A stretch of DNA of 64,000 nt from Segatella buccae ATCC 33574 (GTDB taxonomy: Bacteria > Bacteroidota > Bacteroidia > Bacteroidales > Bacteroidaceae), in contig NZ_GL586311.1 in NCBI RefSeq assembly GCF_000184945.1, positions 2,169,436 through 2,233,435 on the forward strand, in the 5' to 3' direction. The position numbers and the translations under genes are program-made. Within the stretch, counting starts at the first letter, position 1. Each line of letters opens with the position of its first letter. Positions 1 to 7,888 of the stretch are shown piece after piece. A model generated the notes under the pieces. That model was not told the DNA's origin, ran no database searches, and saw nothing but the letters and a program-made list of their open reading frames with translations.

Positions 1-73
1 GAGTTTGCACTGCCATTATTGTACTTGGCGCAGACTTTGTAGCTGTATTATTGACTAACAGAAAGGAGTTACT

Positions 74-1021
74 ATGAATCTGACTGATTTCTACAAGACT
101 TATCCGGACGAGGAAGCCTGTGAGCGTGCTCTCAGGGAATATCGCGAATGCAACACCCTTTATTGCCCGGAATGTGGCGGTCTGCACCTCAGTTGGAATC
201 CAAGTCACAGGTCTTGGACATGTACGGATTGCGATCATGAGACGACTCTTCGTTCAGCTACCGTGATGCAGGGCAAACTTCCGGTTTTCGACTGGTTCGT
301 GGCAATGTTTCTGATTGCAGGCACCAAGCGGGCCATTTCCGCTTTGGAGGTACAGCGCCGGCTTGGAAGGAAGCGGTATCAGCCGGTCTGGGAAATGATG
401 CATAAGCTGCGTGACGTGATGGGAAAGCAGGACAGTCTCTATCGGCTGTTTGACCAAGTGGAACTCGACGAGGGTTTCTTCACCACGGAAACGCCTGACA
501 GCGGGAAGTGCGACCCTTTCAAACGCGGGCACGGAAGCCAACGGAAAAAGGCAGTCCTTGTCATGGCGGAGAGTTCTGTCCCCACAGATATGCCAGCCAA
601 GAAATACAGTACGTGTAAAAAGGTCGGTCACATCAAGATGATGGTCATACCTGACTTGAAAGCTGCAACGGAGGAAGACAGGGTAAAGAGGTCGGTGGAT
701 GCGAAGGCGGAGGCAACGACCGATGCCGCCGATTCTTATTCAACACTCGTCAGGAATGGTGTGGTTGCCGGACATGAAACTTATGTCATGAAGGACAAGG
801 CCATGGTCGGCAGGGTGCTCCCGTGGGTACACATATCCATCAGCAATGCCAAACGCAGTATTCTTGACACATATCACGATGTCAAAGCAGACTTCCTGCA
901 GCTCTATCTCAATGAGTTCTGCTATAAGTTCAACCGGAGATATTTCAGCTTCTACCTTTTTGAAAAGCTTGAACTCTGCGCATGTACTAATAGAACGAGT
1001 TTCAAACATCGAATTTACTGA
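74..1021 (+). CDS. IS1595-family (ISXO2-like) transposase
   Basis: The 315-residue protein starts with a zinc ribbon (CPECGG near residue 31, CTDCD near residue 50). It then has a DDE-type nuclease region: LDEGFF near residue 130 carries the first acidic residue, and the HISISNAKR segment near 278 is the H/N motif of the ISXO2-like branch. The tail YLNEFCYKFNRRYF near residue 305 less the last two dozen residues is typical of this family. It catalyses cut-and-paste movement of its own element. The ATG at 74 follows an AAAGGAG stretch. The left terminal repeat would lie before the window; a candidate right end lies at 1141-1164. The ORF is intact, so activity is possible but untested. The last ~25 residues (SFYLFEKLELCACTNR) diverge somewhat from the usual GEKLFDRL-type ending. 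Confidence 0.88.
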   Translation: MNLTDFYKTYPDEEACERALREYRECNTLYCPECGGLHLSWNPSHRSWTCTDCDHETTLRSATVMQGKLPVFDWFVAMFLIAGTKRAISALEVQRRLGRKRYQPVWEMMHKLRDVMGKQDSLYRLFDQVELDEGFFTTETPDSGKCDPFKRGHGSQRKKAVLVMAESSVPTDMPAKKYSTCKKVGHIKMMVIPDLKAATEEDRVKRSVDAKAEATTDAADSYSTLVRNGVVAGHETYVMKDKAMVGRVLPWVHISISNAKRSILDTYHDVKADFLQLYLNEFCYKFNRRYFSFYLFEKLELCACTNRTSFKHRIY

Positions 1022-1121
1022 TTTGGATGATTGGGGATATTCATTAACTTTTATATGTGGAAAAGGTTTACCGGACAGCAATAATTGAAGATATTCCTGA
1101 ACTTGCACATTGGCAAAGAAA

Positions 1122-1164
1122 AAGTGGATATCCTGTGAAAGGATACCCACTTATTTGACAGGTA
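1122..1164. repeat. Right end of the IS1595-type element with sub-terminal hairpin
   Basis: The outermost piece read inwards is GTACCTGTCAAATAAGTGGG (complement of the right edge), the kind of terminal repeat seen in ISXO2-like elements. It overlaps an 11/12 inverted repeat, AAGTGGATATCC (1122-1133) and GGATACCCACTT (1141-1152), separated by 7 nt. The matching left end is outside the window, so the terminal repeat and target duplication cannot be confirmed. Confidence 0.55.
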
Positions 1165-1261
1165 CGCTTTTAAATTACGCTCTTCGGCATAAGTGACAAA
1201 AAGAGACCTAAAATCTCTTGTAATCCCTTTATTTACTATAGTTTTGGGCAAAAACTTTTCG

Positions 1262-1397
1262 ATGACAAAAAATCTGCTTTCATTGCGGCTCTCATCGCAC
1301 CATTAAAAAGGGTAAGGAGAATGGTTATCAGCGTTGGTTTTGTAAAGACTGTAAACGTTATTTTATAGGACGCCGTCGCTTGAAAAAGGAAAATTAG
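1262..1397 (+). pseudogene. Transposase N-terminal zinc-ribbon fragment
   Basis: In the frame of 1266-1397 the DNA reads CFHCGSH, then WFCKDCKRYFIGRRRLKKEN, then TAG: a two-knuckle zinc ribbon as found at the N-terminus of IS256-variant and IS1595-like transposases. The natural start appears to be the ATG at 1262 (ATGACAAAAAA), which is one base out of frame with the ribbon. The stop falls where the internal repeat of the element begins, so the rest of the transposase was lost by internal deletion. Confidence 0.65.
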
Positions 1398-1449
1398 GCT
1401 TATATGACAAAAAGAGACCCATTTTAGGTCTCTTTTTGTCATATAAGCC
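1397..1449. terminator. Perfect 23-bp palindrome, possible bidirectional terminator
   Basis: Arms at 1397-1419 and 1427-1449 pair perfectly around a 7-nt loop. They belong to the end of the small element but also lie just past the stop codon of the minus-strand phosphohexomutase. They may act as its transcription terminator, although no long U run follows. Confidence 0.45.
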
Positions 1450-1528
1450 CGCTCTTCTATTTTTGTTTTTAAGAAAGGGAGGGGACTCAAGCCGGTTTTG
1501 AGGGCATTTGAGTCCTACCCAAAGAGCT

Positions 1529-3277
1529 TTACACAAGTCCCAACTGCTTCTTGATGGCCTCAGCCTTTTCGGTGCCTTCCTTGTCGCACCGTTCGTAGCA
1601 GCCTTCGCATTTCATTTGGCCCTTAACCTCAATATAGAATTTGATCTTAGGTTCGGTGCCGGAAGGACGAACACTCACCTTGGTACCATCTTCACAGAAC
1701 CACTGAAGCACATTGCTCGTGTCGGGCATGTCGAGTTTGGTAACAGAGCCGTCAGCGTGGCGGGCCTCAAGTGTCTGGAAGTCTTTCCATACGGTGATTT
1801 TCGAGCCAGCAAGTTCTGTTGGAGGATTGTGACGGAAGTTTTCCATCATCTGTTTGATTTCGTCAGCACCGGTTTTACCGGGGCGCACTACATTGATCGT
1901 CACCTCTTTAGAGAAACCGTATTCAAGATAAATGCCCAACAACAGTTCGTACAAGGTCTTGCCCTGATCCTTGGCATAAGCGCAAATTTCAGCCAACAGA
2001 CTCATGGCACTCACGGCATCCTTGTCGCGCACGAAGTCCTGTGCAAGGAAGCCATAACTCTCTTCACCGCCACCGATATACTTTTGCTTACCTTCGGAAA
2101 TGCGGATTTCTCGTGCAATCCACTTGAATCCGGTGTAGCAATCGCGCATCTCGATGCCGGCTTTGTCGGCAATCTTCTTGATAACCTCTGTTGTGACAAT
2201 GGTCTTGACGATGAAATCAGTCGGCTTGAGCAATCCCTTAGCCTTGCGGTTGGTGATGATATAATAAAGAAAGAGCAAGCAAGTCTGGTTACCGTTGATG
2301 AGCACCCATTCGCCCTTGTCGTTTTTACAGGCCATACCCACGCGGTCTGCATCGGGATCAGACGCCATTACAATGTCTGCATCCAATGCCTTTGCGTCGC
2401 GTATAGCTAAGGTCAACGCCTCGCCATTTTCAGGATTCGGACTGACAACGGTGGGGAAATCGCCGCTTCTCACCATTTGTTCCTTGACGCAATGCACGTT
2501 GTCAAAGCCCCAATATTTCAGCGACCGGGGAATCATGGTCATACCTGTACCGTGGAGCGGTGTGTAGACAATCTTCAAATCATGTTGCCGCTTGATGACT
2601 TCGGGATCGATACTCAAGGTTTTGATCTTCTCAATGTAGAGCTGGTCGACTTCCTCACCGATAGTCTGTATAAGGGCTTTATTGCCTTTAAACTTGACAT
2701 CTTCTACCTTCACTTTGTTCACTTCATCAATGATGCCCTTGTCATGGGGAGACAGCACCTGCGAGCCATCCTCCCAATAGGCCTTATAGCCATTGTATTC
2801 CTTGGGGTTGTGACTGGCTGTGATGTTCACGCCTCCCTGACAGTGGAAATGGCGAATGGCAAAAGAGCATTCGGGCGTGGGGCGCATATCGTCAAAGAGG
2901 TACACTCTGATGTCGTTGGCTGAGAAAATATCAGCTACTGTCTCGGCAAATTTCCGACTGTTGTTGCGGCAGTCGTGGCACACAACCACAGCAATGTCGT
3001 CTTTCCCGGCAAAATTCTTTTTCAGGTAGTTGGCAAAGCCTTGTGTTGCCATACCTACGGTGTAGATATTCATGCGATTGCTGCCGGCTCCCATGATGCC
3101 GCGCAGTCCGCCTGTACCAAATTCGAGATCCTTATAAAAACTCTCAATGAGTTCCGTCTTGTCGTCAGCCTTGATTTTTGCTTCCACTTCCTTGCGTGTG
3201 TTTTCATCGAACGCAGGAGAAAGCCATGTCTTTGCTTTTGCTTCGCATTGAGCAATTAATTCTGTGTTGTTTGCCAT
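1529..3277 (-). CDS. pgm: Phospho-sugar mutase (phosphoglucomutase/phosphomannomutase)
   Basis: Interconverts hexose 1- and 6-phosphates in the cytoplasm, feeding glycolysis and nucleotide-sugar synthesis. At 582 residues it matches the long bacterial alpha-D-phosphohexomutase group (PGM2/PgcA-like). Domain marks in order: GTGGLRG near 54; phosphoserine loop TASHNP with Ser155; metal-binding DPDADR with Asp307/309/311; sugar-binding GGEESYG at about 403-409; phosphate-binding RPSGTEPK near 540. All catalytic positions are present. It is transcribed alone from a promoter at 3312-3320. Sequence alone does not settle whether glucose or mannose phosphate is preferred. Confidence 0.93.
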   Translation of the reverse strand: MANNTELIAQCEAKAKTWLSPAFDENTRKEVEAKIKADDKTELIESFYKDLEFGTGGLRGIMGAGSNRMNIYTVGMATQGFANYLKKNFAGKDDIAVVVCHDCRNNSRKFAETVADIFSANDIRVYLFDDMRPTPECSFAIRHFHCQGGVNITASHNPKEYNGYKAYWEDGSQVLSPHDKGIIDEVNKVKVEDVKFKGNKALIQTIGEEVDQLYIEKIKTLSIDPEVIKRQHDLKIVYTPLHGTGMTMIPRSLKYWGFDNVHCVKEQMVRSGDFPTVVSPNPENGEALTLAIRDAKALDADIVMASDPDADRVGMACKNDKGEWVLINGNQTCLLFLYYIITNRKAKGLLKPTDFIVKTIVTTEVIKKIADKAGIEMRDCYTGFKWIAREIRISEGKQKYIGGGEESYGFLAQDFVRDKDAVSAMSLLAEICAYAKDQGKTLYELLLGIYLEYGFSKEVTINVVRPGKTGADEIKQMMENFRHNPPTELAGSKITVWKDFQTLEARHADGSVTKLDMPDTSNVLQWFCEDGTKVSVRPSGTEPKIKFYIEVKGQMKCEGCYERCDKEGTEKAEAIKKQLGLV

Positions 3278-3311
3278 AAGTTTGTTAAGTGTTAAAAATG
3301 TAAATTATATC

Positions 3312-3320
3312 GCAAAGATA
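3312..3320 (-). promoter_or_regulatory. Bacteroidetes -7 box for the phosphohexomutase gene
   Basis: TATCTTTGC on the minus strand, 34 nt before the ATG, with a CTTG element 19 nt further upstream. Confidence 0.7.
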
Positions 3321-3363
3321 ATCATTTTAAATGATAAAACAAGTGAGAATGGAGTTTTTTTTG

Positions 3364-3372
3364 TAATTTTGT
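3364..3372 (+). promoter_or_regulatory. -7 box for the DUF4491 gene
   Basis: TAATTTTGT lies 23 nt upstream of the ATG at 3396, back to back with the promoter of the divergent mutase gene. The -33 element is not clear. Confidence 0.5.
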
Positions 3373-3395
3373 GGTCTTATAACAAGTAATCGCAC

Positions 3396-3719
3396 ATGCA
3401 ACTGAACTATACTGGCGTTATCATAGCCGTCGGAACGTTCCTCATCATAGGAATCTTCCATCCCGTAGTCATCAAGGTGGAGTACTATACGGGTACCCGC
3501 TATTGGTGGCTATTTCTTTTGGTAGGCATTTTTCTTATTGCGGGAGCCTTTTGCGTGCCCAATGTCATCACCTCTTCTTTCCTTGGTGTCATCGGTGCTT
3601 CGTCGCTTTGGGCTATAGGTGAAATTTTTGCCCAAAAGAAGCGGGTTGAGAAAGGCTGGTTTCCGATGAATCCCAAGCGGAAAGGCGAATATGACCGTCT
3701 TCCGCCGGAAGACAACTAA
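3396..3719 (+). CDS. DUF4491 family small membrane protein
   Basis: This 107-residue protein has three hydrophobic spans (about 6-24, 36-53 and 57-76) and a charged, proline-rich cytoplasmic-type tail ending RLPPEDN. The pattern HPVVIKVEYY-TGTRYWWLFL matches the DUF4491 family, which is common in Bacteroidales and has no known function. It is followed 44 bp later by rlmH on the same strand, so cotranscription is likely. Nothing in the sequence indicates a substrate or partner. Confidence 0.8.
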   Translation: MQLNYTGVIIAVGTFLIIGIFHPVVIKVEYYTGTRYWWLFLLVGIFLIAGAFCVPNVITSSFLGVIGASSLWAIGEIFAQKKRVEKGWFPMNPKRKGEYDRLPPEDN

Positions 3720-3763
3720 AATATAGTTGGACTTTTCAATCTTCAATTATTAATGTAGATTTC

Positions 3764-4234
3764 ATGAAGACCGAATTGTTGTTGGTGGGTAAGACTGTCA
3801 ATAGACATTTTGTAGCCGGTATTGCCGACTATACCGAGCGTATAGGTCACTACATGCCCTTTAACATAACGACCCTTCCGGAACTTAAGAACACCAAAAA
3901 TCTTTCTGAGAGTCAGCAGAAGGAGCGGGAAGGGGAAATGATATTGAAGTTTTTGCAGCCTTCTGATACGGTGGTACTTCTCGATGAGCACGGGATAGAG
4001 TTTCGTTCGCTTGAGTTTGCGACATGGCTTGGGAAAAAGCGCAACGTTGCCCGGCGGCTTGTTTTTGTTGTCGGTGGGCCCTACGGCTTTTCCTCTGCCG
4101 TATACGATCGGGCCGACGAGAAGGTTTCGTTGTCGCGTATGACTTTTTCCCACCAGATGATCAGGCTCATATTCACGGAACAGATATATCGTGCCTGTAC
4201 GATTATTAAGGGTGAGCCTTATCACCATGAATAG
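3764..4234 (+). CDS. rlmH: 23S rRNA pseudouridine-1915 N3-methyltransferase RlmH
   Basis: A SPOUT-class methyltransferase that methylates pseudouridine 1915 in helix 69 of 23S rRNA using S-adenosylmethionine. The 156-residue length is normal. The trefoil-knot cofactor loop is visible as FVVGGPYGFS near residue 105, and the signature C-terminus SHQMIRLIFTEQIYRACTII-KGEPYHHE is complete. It is downstream of the DUF4491 gene and 89 bp before uvrA. The family is nearly universal in bacteria, and the assignment rests on clear motifs. Confidence 0.95.
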   Translation: MKTELLLVGKTVNRHFVAGIADYTERIGHYMPFNITTLPELKNTKNLSESQQKEREGEMILKFLQPSDTVVLLDEHGIEFRSLEFATWLGKKRNVARRLVFVVGGPYGFSSAVYDRADEKVSLSRMTFSHQMIRLIFTEQIYRACTIIKGEPYHHE

Positions 4235-4323
4235 GCTGTTATGCCATCGGTGTGCCCGCAGGTAGGAGGAGAAGAGTTTTCAGAGACAGTACGTTTGTCA
4301 TTTAGGTAAAAAGAATCATTGCT

Positions 4324-7191
4324 ATGGCCAATCAATATATAGAGGTAAAAGGGGCAAGGGTAAACAACCTCAAGAACATTTCGTTGAAGATACCCCGCAA
4401 CAAGTTGATTGTCGTGACCGGTGTCAGCGGTTCCGGCAAATCTTCGTTGGCTTTCGACACGTTGTATGCCGAGGGGCAGCGAAGATATGTAGAGAGCTTG
4501 TCTTCATACGCCCGCCAGTTTTTGGGCCGCATGGGCAAGCCCGAATGTGATTTCATCAAAGGTTTGCCACCGGCCATAGCCATCGAGCAAAAGGTGATTT
4601 CACGTAATCCCCGGTCTACTGTCGGCACGTCTACAGAGATTTACGAATATCTGCGACTGCTCTTTGCAAGGATAGGAAAGACCATCTCTCCGGTCAGTGG
4701 TGAGGAAGTCAAGAGACACACGACAGAAGATGTTTTGGCGTGTCTCCGGCAGTTTGGAGTCGGCACTAAGTTTTGTGTCCTTGCTCCTTTGCACATCGTG
4801 GAAGGGCGTACACTATCCCGACAACTCGAAATGTACATTCAGGAAGGCTATTCCCGAATATATAAGAATGGGGAGATAGTACGTATAGATGATTTTCTTG
4901 CTTCTTCCACTTCCGATGCAGAGGGGCAGTGCCTAACAGAAAAAGAGGAAGGTAAAGATATATTTCTGGTCATCGACCGCATGAGTGTCAGCGAGGAAAA
5001 AGACCAGATATCCCGTCTGACAGATTCGGCCGAAACCGCTTTCTACGAGGGTGACGGTGCTTGTCGTCTGCTCATACTGCCAAGCAACCAGACTTTTGAT
5101 TTCTCCACCCGCTTCGAGGCCGACGGCATCAAGTTTGAGGAGCCCAACGACAATATGTTTTCTTTCAACTCTCCGTTGGGTGCTTGCCCCACTTGCGAAG
5201 GCTTCGGATCGATCATTGGTATTGACGAAAAACTCGTCATACCCAACACGTCGCTCAGTGTCTATGACGGATGCGTGCAGTGTTGGCATGGCGACAAGAT
5301 GAAAATGTGGCAGACTGAGTTTTGCCGGAGGGCTGCCAAAGATGATTTTCCCATCTTCAAACCCTACTTTGAACTGACCCGCCGGCAGAAAGACATGCTT
5401 TGGCATGGTCTGCCTTCCGAGCGCGGAAACGACATTCACGAGCAGGTGTCCATTGACTCTTTCTTCCAGATGGTGAAGGAGAATCAATACAAGATCCAAT
5501 ACCGGGTCATGATGAGCAGATACCGTGGCAAGACGGTGTGTCCCGATTGCCACGGCACACGGCTGAAGAAGGAAGCCGGCTATGTGAAAATCGGTGGCAG
5601 GAGCATCAGTGACTTGGTGGAAATGCCGGTCACCAATCTGAAAGAATGGTTTGACAAACTCCGGCTTTCCGACCATGAGACTGAAGTGGGCAAGCGCCTG
5701 CTTACGGAGATCAACAACCGCTTGCAATTTTTACTGGATGTCGGTTTAGGCTACCTTACACTTAACAGGCGTTCTAACTCTCTTTCGGGGGGCGAAAGCC
5801 AGCGCATCAACCTCACCACGTCGTTGGGCAGTTCGCTTGTGGGCAGCCTCTATATCCTTGACGAACCGAGCATAGGCCTGCACAGCCGCGACACTGACCG
5901 GCTCATTCACGTGTTGAAGGAGTTGAGAGATTTGGGCAATACGGTCATCATCGTTGAGCACGATGAAGAAATCATGCGTGCGGCTGACTACATCATCGAC
6001 ATTGGCCCTGATGCGGGCCGTCTTGGGGGCGAGATTGTGTTTGAGGGGCCTTTGAAGCTGTTGACCGGGGAAGACAGTGCGCAAGCTGCTGTCAGCCGTC
6101 AGGCCTCCCTTGACTATCCGTTGAGCCACACGGTGAAATTTCTGACCGGAGAAGATGTCCTTGAACTTCCGGCCAGCCGACGAAGATGGAACTACGCCAT
6201 CAAACTCGAAGGTTGCCGGATGAATAATCTGAAAGGCATCACGGTCGAATTTCCACTCAATGTGCTCAATGTGATTACGGGTGTCAGCGGTTCGGGAAAG
6301 TCATCTTTGGTCAAAGGCATTCTCTTTCCTGCACTCAAACGCCATTTGGACGAGGTGTGCGATGCGCCGGGCGAATATACAGCCCTTGGCGGAGACTGGC
6401 AGCAGATCAAACATGTGGAGTTTGTCGACCAGAATCCTATTGGCAAAAGCACGCGTTCCAACCCGGCCACATACGTAAAGGCCTACGATGCCATCCGCAA
6501 TCTTTTTGCCGAACAGCCGTTGTCCAAGCAGTTGGGCTTTACTTCACAGTATTTCTCGTTCAATGCCGAAGGGGGAAGATGCGAAGAGTGCAAGGGGGCC
6601 GGTGTCATTACTGTTGAGATGCAATTCATGGCCGACCTTGTTCTTGAGTGCGATTCGTGCCACGGACAACGGTTCAAGCGTGACATACTGGATGTCCGGT
6701 TTCATGAAAAGAACATCAACGATGTGCTCAATATGACCATATCCGAAGCGATAGAGTTTTTTGGTCGGTACAGCGAGAAGACCATCGTTTCGCGCCTGAA
6801 GCCTCTTGAAGATGTCGGTCTCGGTTACATCAAACTTGGTCAGAACTCAAGCACGCTCTCCGGTGGTGAAAACCAGCGCGTCAAACTGGCCTATTTCATC
6901 GGTCAGGAGCGACAGGAACCCACCTTGTTCATCTTTGACGAACCGACCACGGGACTGCATTTCCATGACATCAAGCGCCTTATGGCTGCCCTGAATGCCC
7001 TCATAGAGCGAGGCCACTCTGTAATTGTCATTGAACATAATATGGATGTCATCAAGTGCGCCGACCATATCATTGATTTGGGGCCGGACGGCGGCGACAA
7101 AGGGGGAAACCTCGTTATTGCCGGCACACCGGAGGAAGTTGCCCACTGTAGAGAGAGCATTACGGGCCATTTTTTGAAAGCAAAACTATAA
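4324..7191 (+). CDS. uvrA: Excinuclease ABC subunit UvrA
   Basis: Damage-recognition ATPase of nucleotide excision repair; it loads UvrB at lesions. The 955-residue protein has the duplicated ABC layout. The first Walker A is GVSGSGKSS near residue 34, with signature LSGGESQR near 490. The second Walker A is near 658, with signature LSGGENQR near 845. The DNA-binding zinc modules are present (CPTCEGFG near 289 with CPDCHG near 412; CEECKGAG and CDSCHG in the second half). The region between residues 195 and 240 is rich in charged residues. Bacteroidales often carry more than one UvrA paralogue. This copy keeps the UvrB-interaction and insertion regions and looks like the repair enzyme, not the shorter UvrA2 form. 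Confidence 0.92.
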   Translation: MANQYIEVKGARVNNLKNISLKIPRNKLIVVTGVSGSGKSSLAFDTLYAEGQRRYVESLSSYARQFLGRMGKPECDFIKGLPPAIAIEQKVISRNPRSTVGTSTEIYEYLRLLFARIGKTISPVSGEEVKRHTTEDVLACLRQFGVGTKFCVLAPLHIVEGRTLSRQLEMYIQEGYSRIYKNGEIVRIDDFLASSTSDAEGQCLTEKEEGKDIFLVIDRMSVSEEKDQISRLTDSAETAFYEGDGACRLLILPSNQTFDFSTRFEADGIKFEEPNDNMFSFNSPLGACPTCEGFGSIIGIDEKLVIPNTSLSVYDGCVQCWHGDKMKMWQTEFCRRAAKDDFPIFKPYFELTRRQKDMLWHGLPSERGNDIHEQVSIDSFFQMVKENQYKIQYRVMMSRYRGKTVCPDCHGTRLKKEAGYVKIGGRSISDLVEMPVTNLKEWFDKLRLSDHETEVGKRLLTEINNRLQFLLDVGLGYLTLNRRSNSLSGGESQRINLTTSLGSSLVGSLYILDEPSIGLHSRDTDRLIHVLKELRDLGNTVIIVEHDEEIMRAADYIIDIGPDAGRLGGEIVFEGPLKLLTGEDSAQAAVSRQASLDYPLSHTVKFLTGEDVLELPASRRRWNYAIKLEGCRMNNLKGITVEFPLNVLNVITGVSGSGKSSLVKGILFPALKRHLDEVCDAPGEYTALGGDWQQIKHVEFVDQNPIGKSTRSNPATYVKAYDAIRNLFAEQPLSKQLGFTSQYFSFNAEGGRCEECKGAGVITVEMQFMADLVLECDSCHGQRFKRDILDVRFHEKNINDVLNMTISEAIEFFGRYSEKTIVSRLKPLEDVGLGYIKLGQNSSTLSGGENQRVKLAYFIGQERQEPTLFIFDEPTTGLHFHDIKRLMAALNALIERGHSVIVIEHNMDVIKCADHIIDLGPDGGDKGGNLVIAGTPEEVAHCRESITGHFLKAKL

Positions 7192-7205
7192 ACCAACCAT
7201 TCACG

Positions 7206-7418
7206 ATGGTGCTACAATATATCATAGTCGGACTCATCCTGCTTGCAGCTCTTTTCTATGTGGCTTATCTCATCAGAGAGACGATTTGCCATGCGAATGA
7301 CAAGTGTTATGGATGTGCGGGCTGTGCCATCCATGACCGGCTCAAACGCAAACGGTGCAAGGCAGAAAAGGATGCACAAACAAAGGGAGCGAAGGGGAGA
7401 CTATCCAAGTCTTCATGA
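7206..7418 (+). CDS. FeoB-associated-type Cys-rich small membrane protein
   Basis: This 70-residue protein has one N-terminal transmembrane helix (about 4-24), then CYGCAGCAIHDRLKRK with three closely spaced cysteines plus one just before (ICHANDKC), and a basic tail. The layout matches the FeoB-associated Cys-rich membrane protein family (formerly called 'virus attachment p12'), usually found beside ferrous iron transporters. Here it starts 14 bp after uvrA and no feo gene is visible in the window. Its role in this context is unknown. The cysteines could bind iron or an Fe-S cluster; that is inference. Confidence 0.65.
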   Translation: MVLQYIIVGLILLAALFYVAYLIRETICHANDKCYGCAGCAIHDRLKRKRCKAEKDAQTKGAKGRLSKSS

Positions 7419-7439
7419 TGCGTATGGGGGCTCTGCATT

Positions 7440-7795
7440 GTCTTGGAATTTCTTAACAGATTTGCATTCCCGACTTTTGAGTCGTATCTTTGCAATGGCA
7501 AGGGAAGCGTGTAGACGTTTCCCTTTTTTAAGTCTCCAACGCTCCCTCCTGCTCCCAACCTGCTAAAGGGGGCCTTTTCATGCAAGGATGACTTTCTAAA
7601 AGAGCCACTCCGAGCCTCTCACTCGGCCCAAACGAGCTTCCAAGTATGGCCCTTTTGCATGATCGTTCAGCCCGAACCACCTTTTTTTGACTGCGTTCCG
7701 AACTCTTAAATGAACTTTAGGGTGGCCGCTATATTTTTGGATGAAAACAGGATGTAAAGCCTTTTCTCGTTTTTGCTATAATTTGCACTATATGC
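7440..7795 (+). repeat. Dispersed promoter-hairpin repeat, copy 1
   Basis: This fills the gap between the small Cys-rich gene and the AspT-like gene. A TTTG at 7461 lies 20 nt before TATCTTTGC at 7485-7493. That box runs directly into a hairpin (GGGAAGCG/CGTTTCCC, loop TGTAGA) ending in six T. Two further blocks are shared with the other copies: AAGTATGGCCCTTTTGCA at 7642 and ATGTAAAGCCTTTT at 7752. Other copies are near 34618 and 45010. Boundaries are approximate. Short in-frame reading from the ATG after the box gives no recognisable protein. Confidence 0.7.
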
Positions 7796-7830
7796 TTGTG
7801 AAAACGGATGAAGAGGGTAGAAGGTATAAA

Positions 7831-7863
7831 ATAAGGGAAGACCTTGTAGCGGTCTTCCCTTAT
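7831..7863 (-). terminator. Terminator of the AspT/YidE-type gene
   Basis: Perfect 13-bp stem ATAAGGGAAGACC / GGTCTTCCCTTAT with a 7-nt loop. On the minus strand it is followed by TTTTATA, 26 bp past the stop codon at 7889. Confidence 0.8.
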
Positions 7864-7888
7864 CCTATATGCCGGAAAACATTTTCTT

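Larger units (their letters stand above)
1186..1449. mobile_element. 264-bp non-autonomous element (MITE / internally deleted IS)
   Basis: The two ends form a terminal inverted repeat of about 29 bp with three mismatches; the core TGACAAAAAGAGACCTAAAA is identical on both sides. The element is flanked by a perfect 8-bp direct repeat CGCTCTTC (1178-1185 and 1450-1457), as expected of a target duplication. Inside is a broken zinc-ribbon ORF. An extra inverted copy of the right end forms a perfect 23-bp stem at 1397-1419/1427-1449. An 8-bp duplication fits IS1595 or IS256-type parents. No complete transposase is present, so movement would need a helper. Confidence 0.8.

Noticed and set aside
1508..2410. 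300-codon plus-strand frame opposite the phosphohexomutase
   Set aside because: Lies wholly over catalytic regions of the real gene, no promoter or family match.
4933..5727. 264-codon minus-strand frame opposite uvrA
   Set aside because: Shadow of UvrA; zinc-finger and ABC motifs are on the plus strand.
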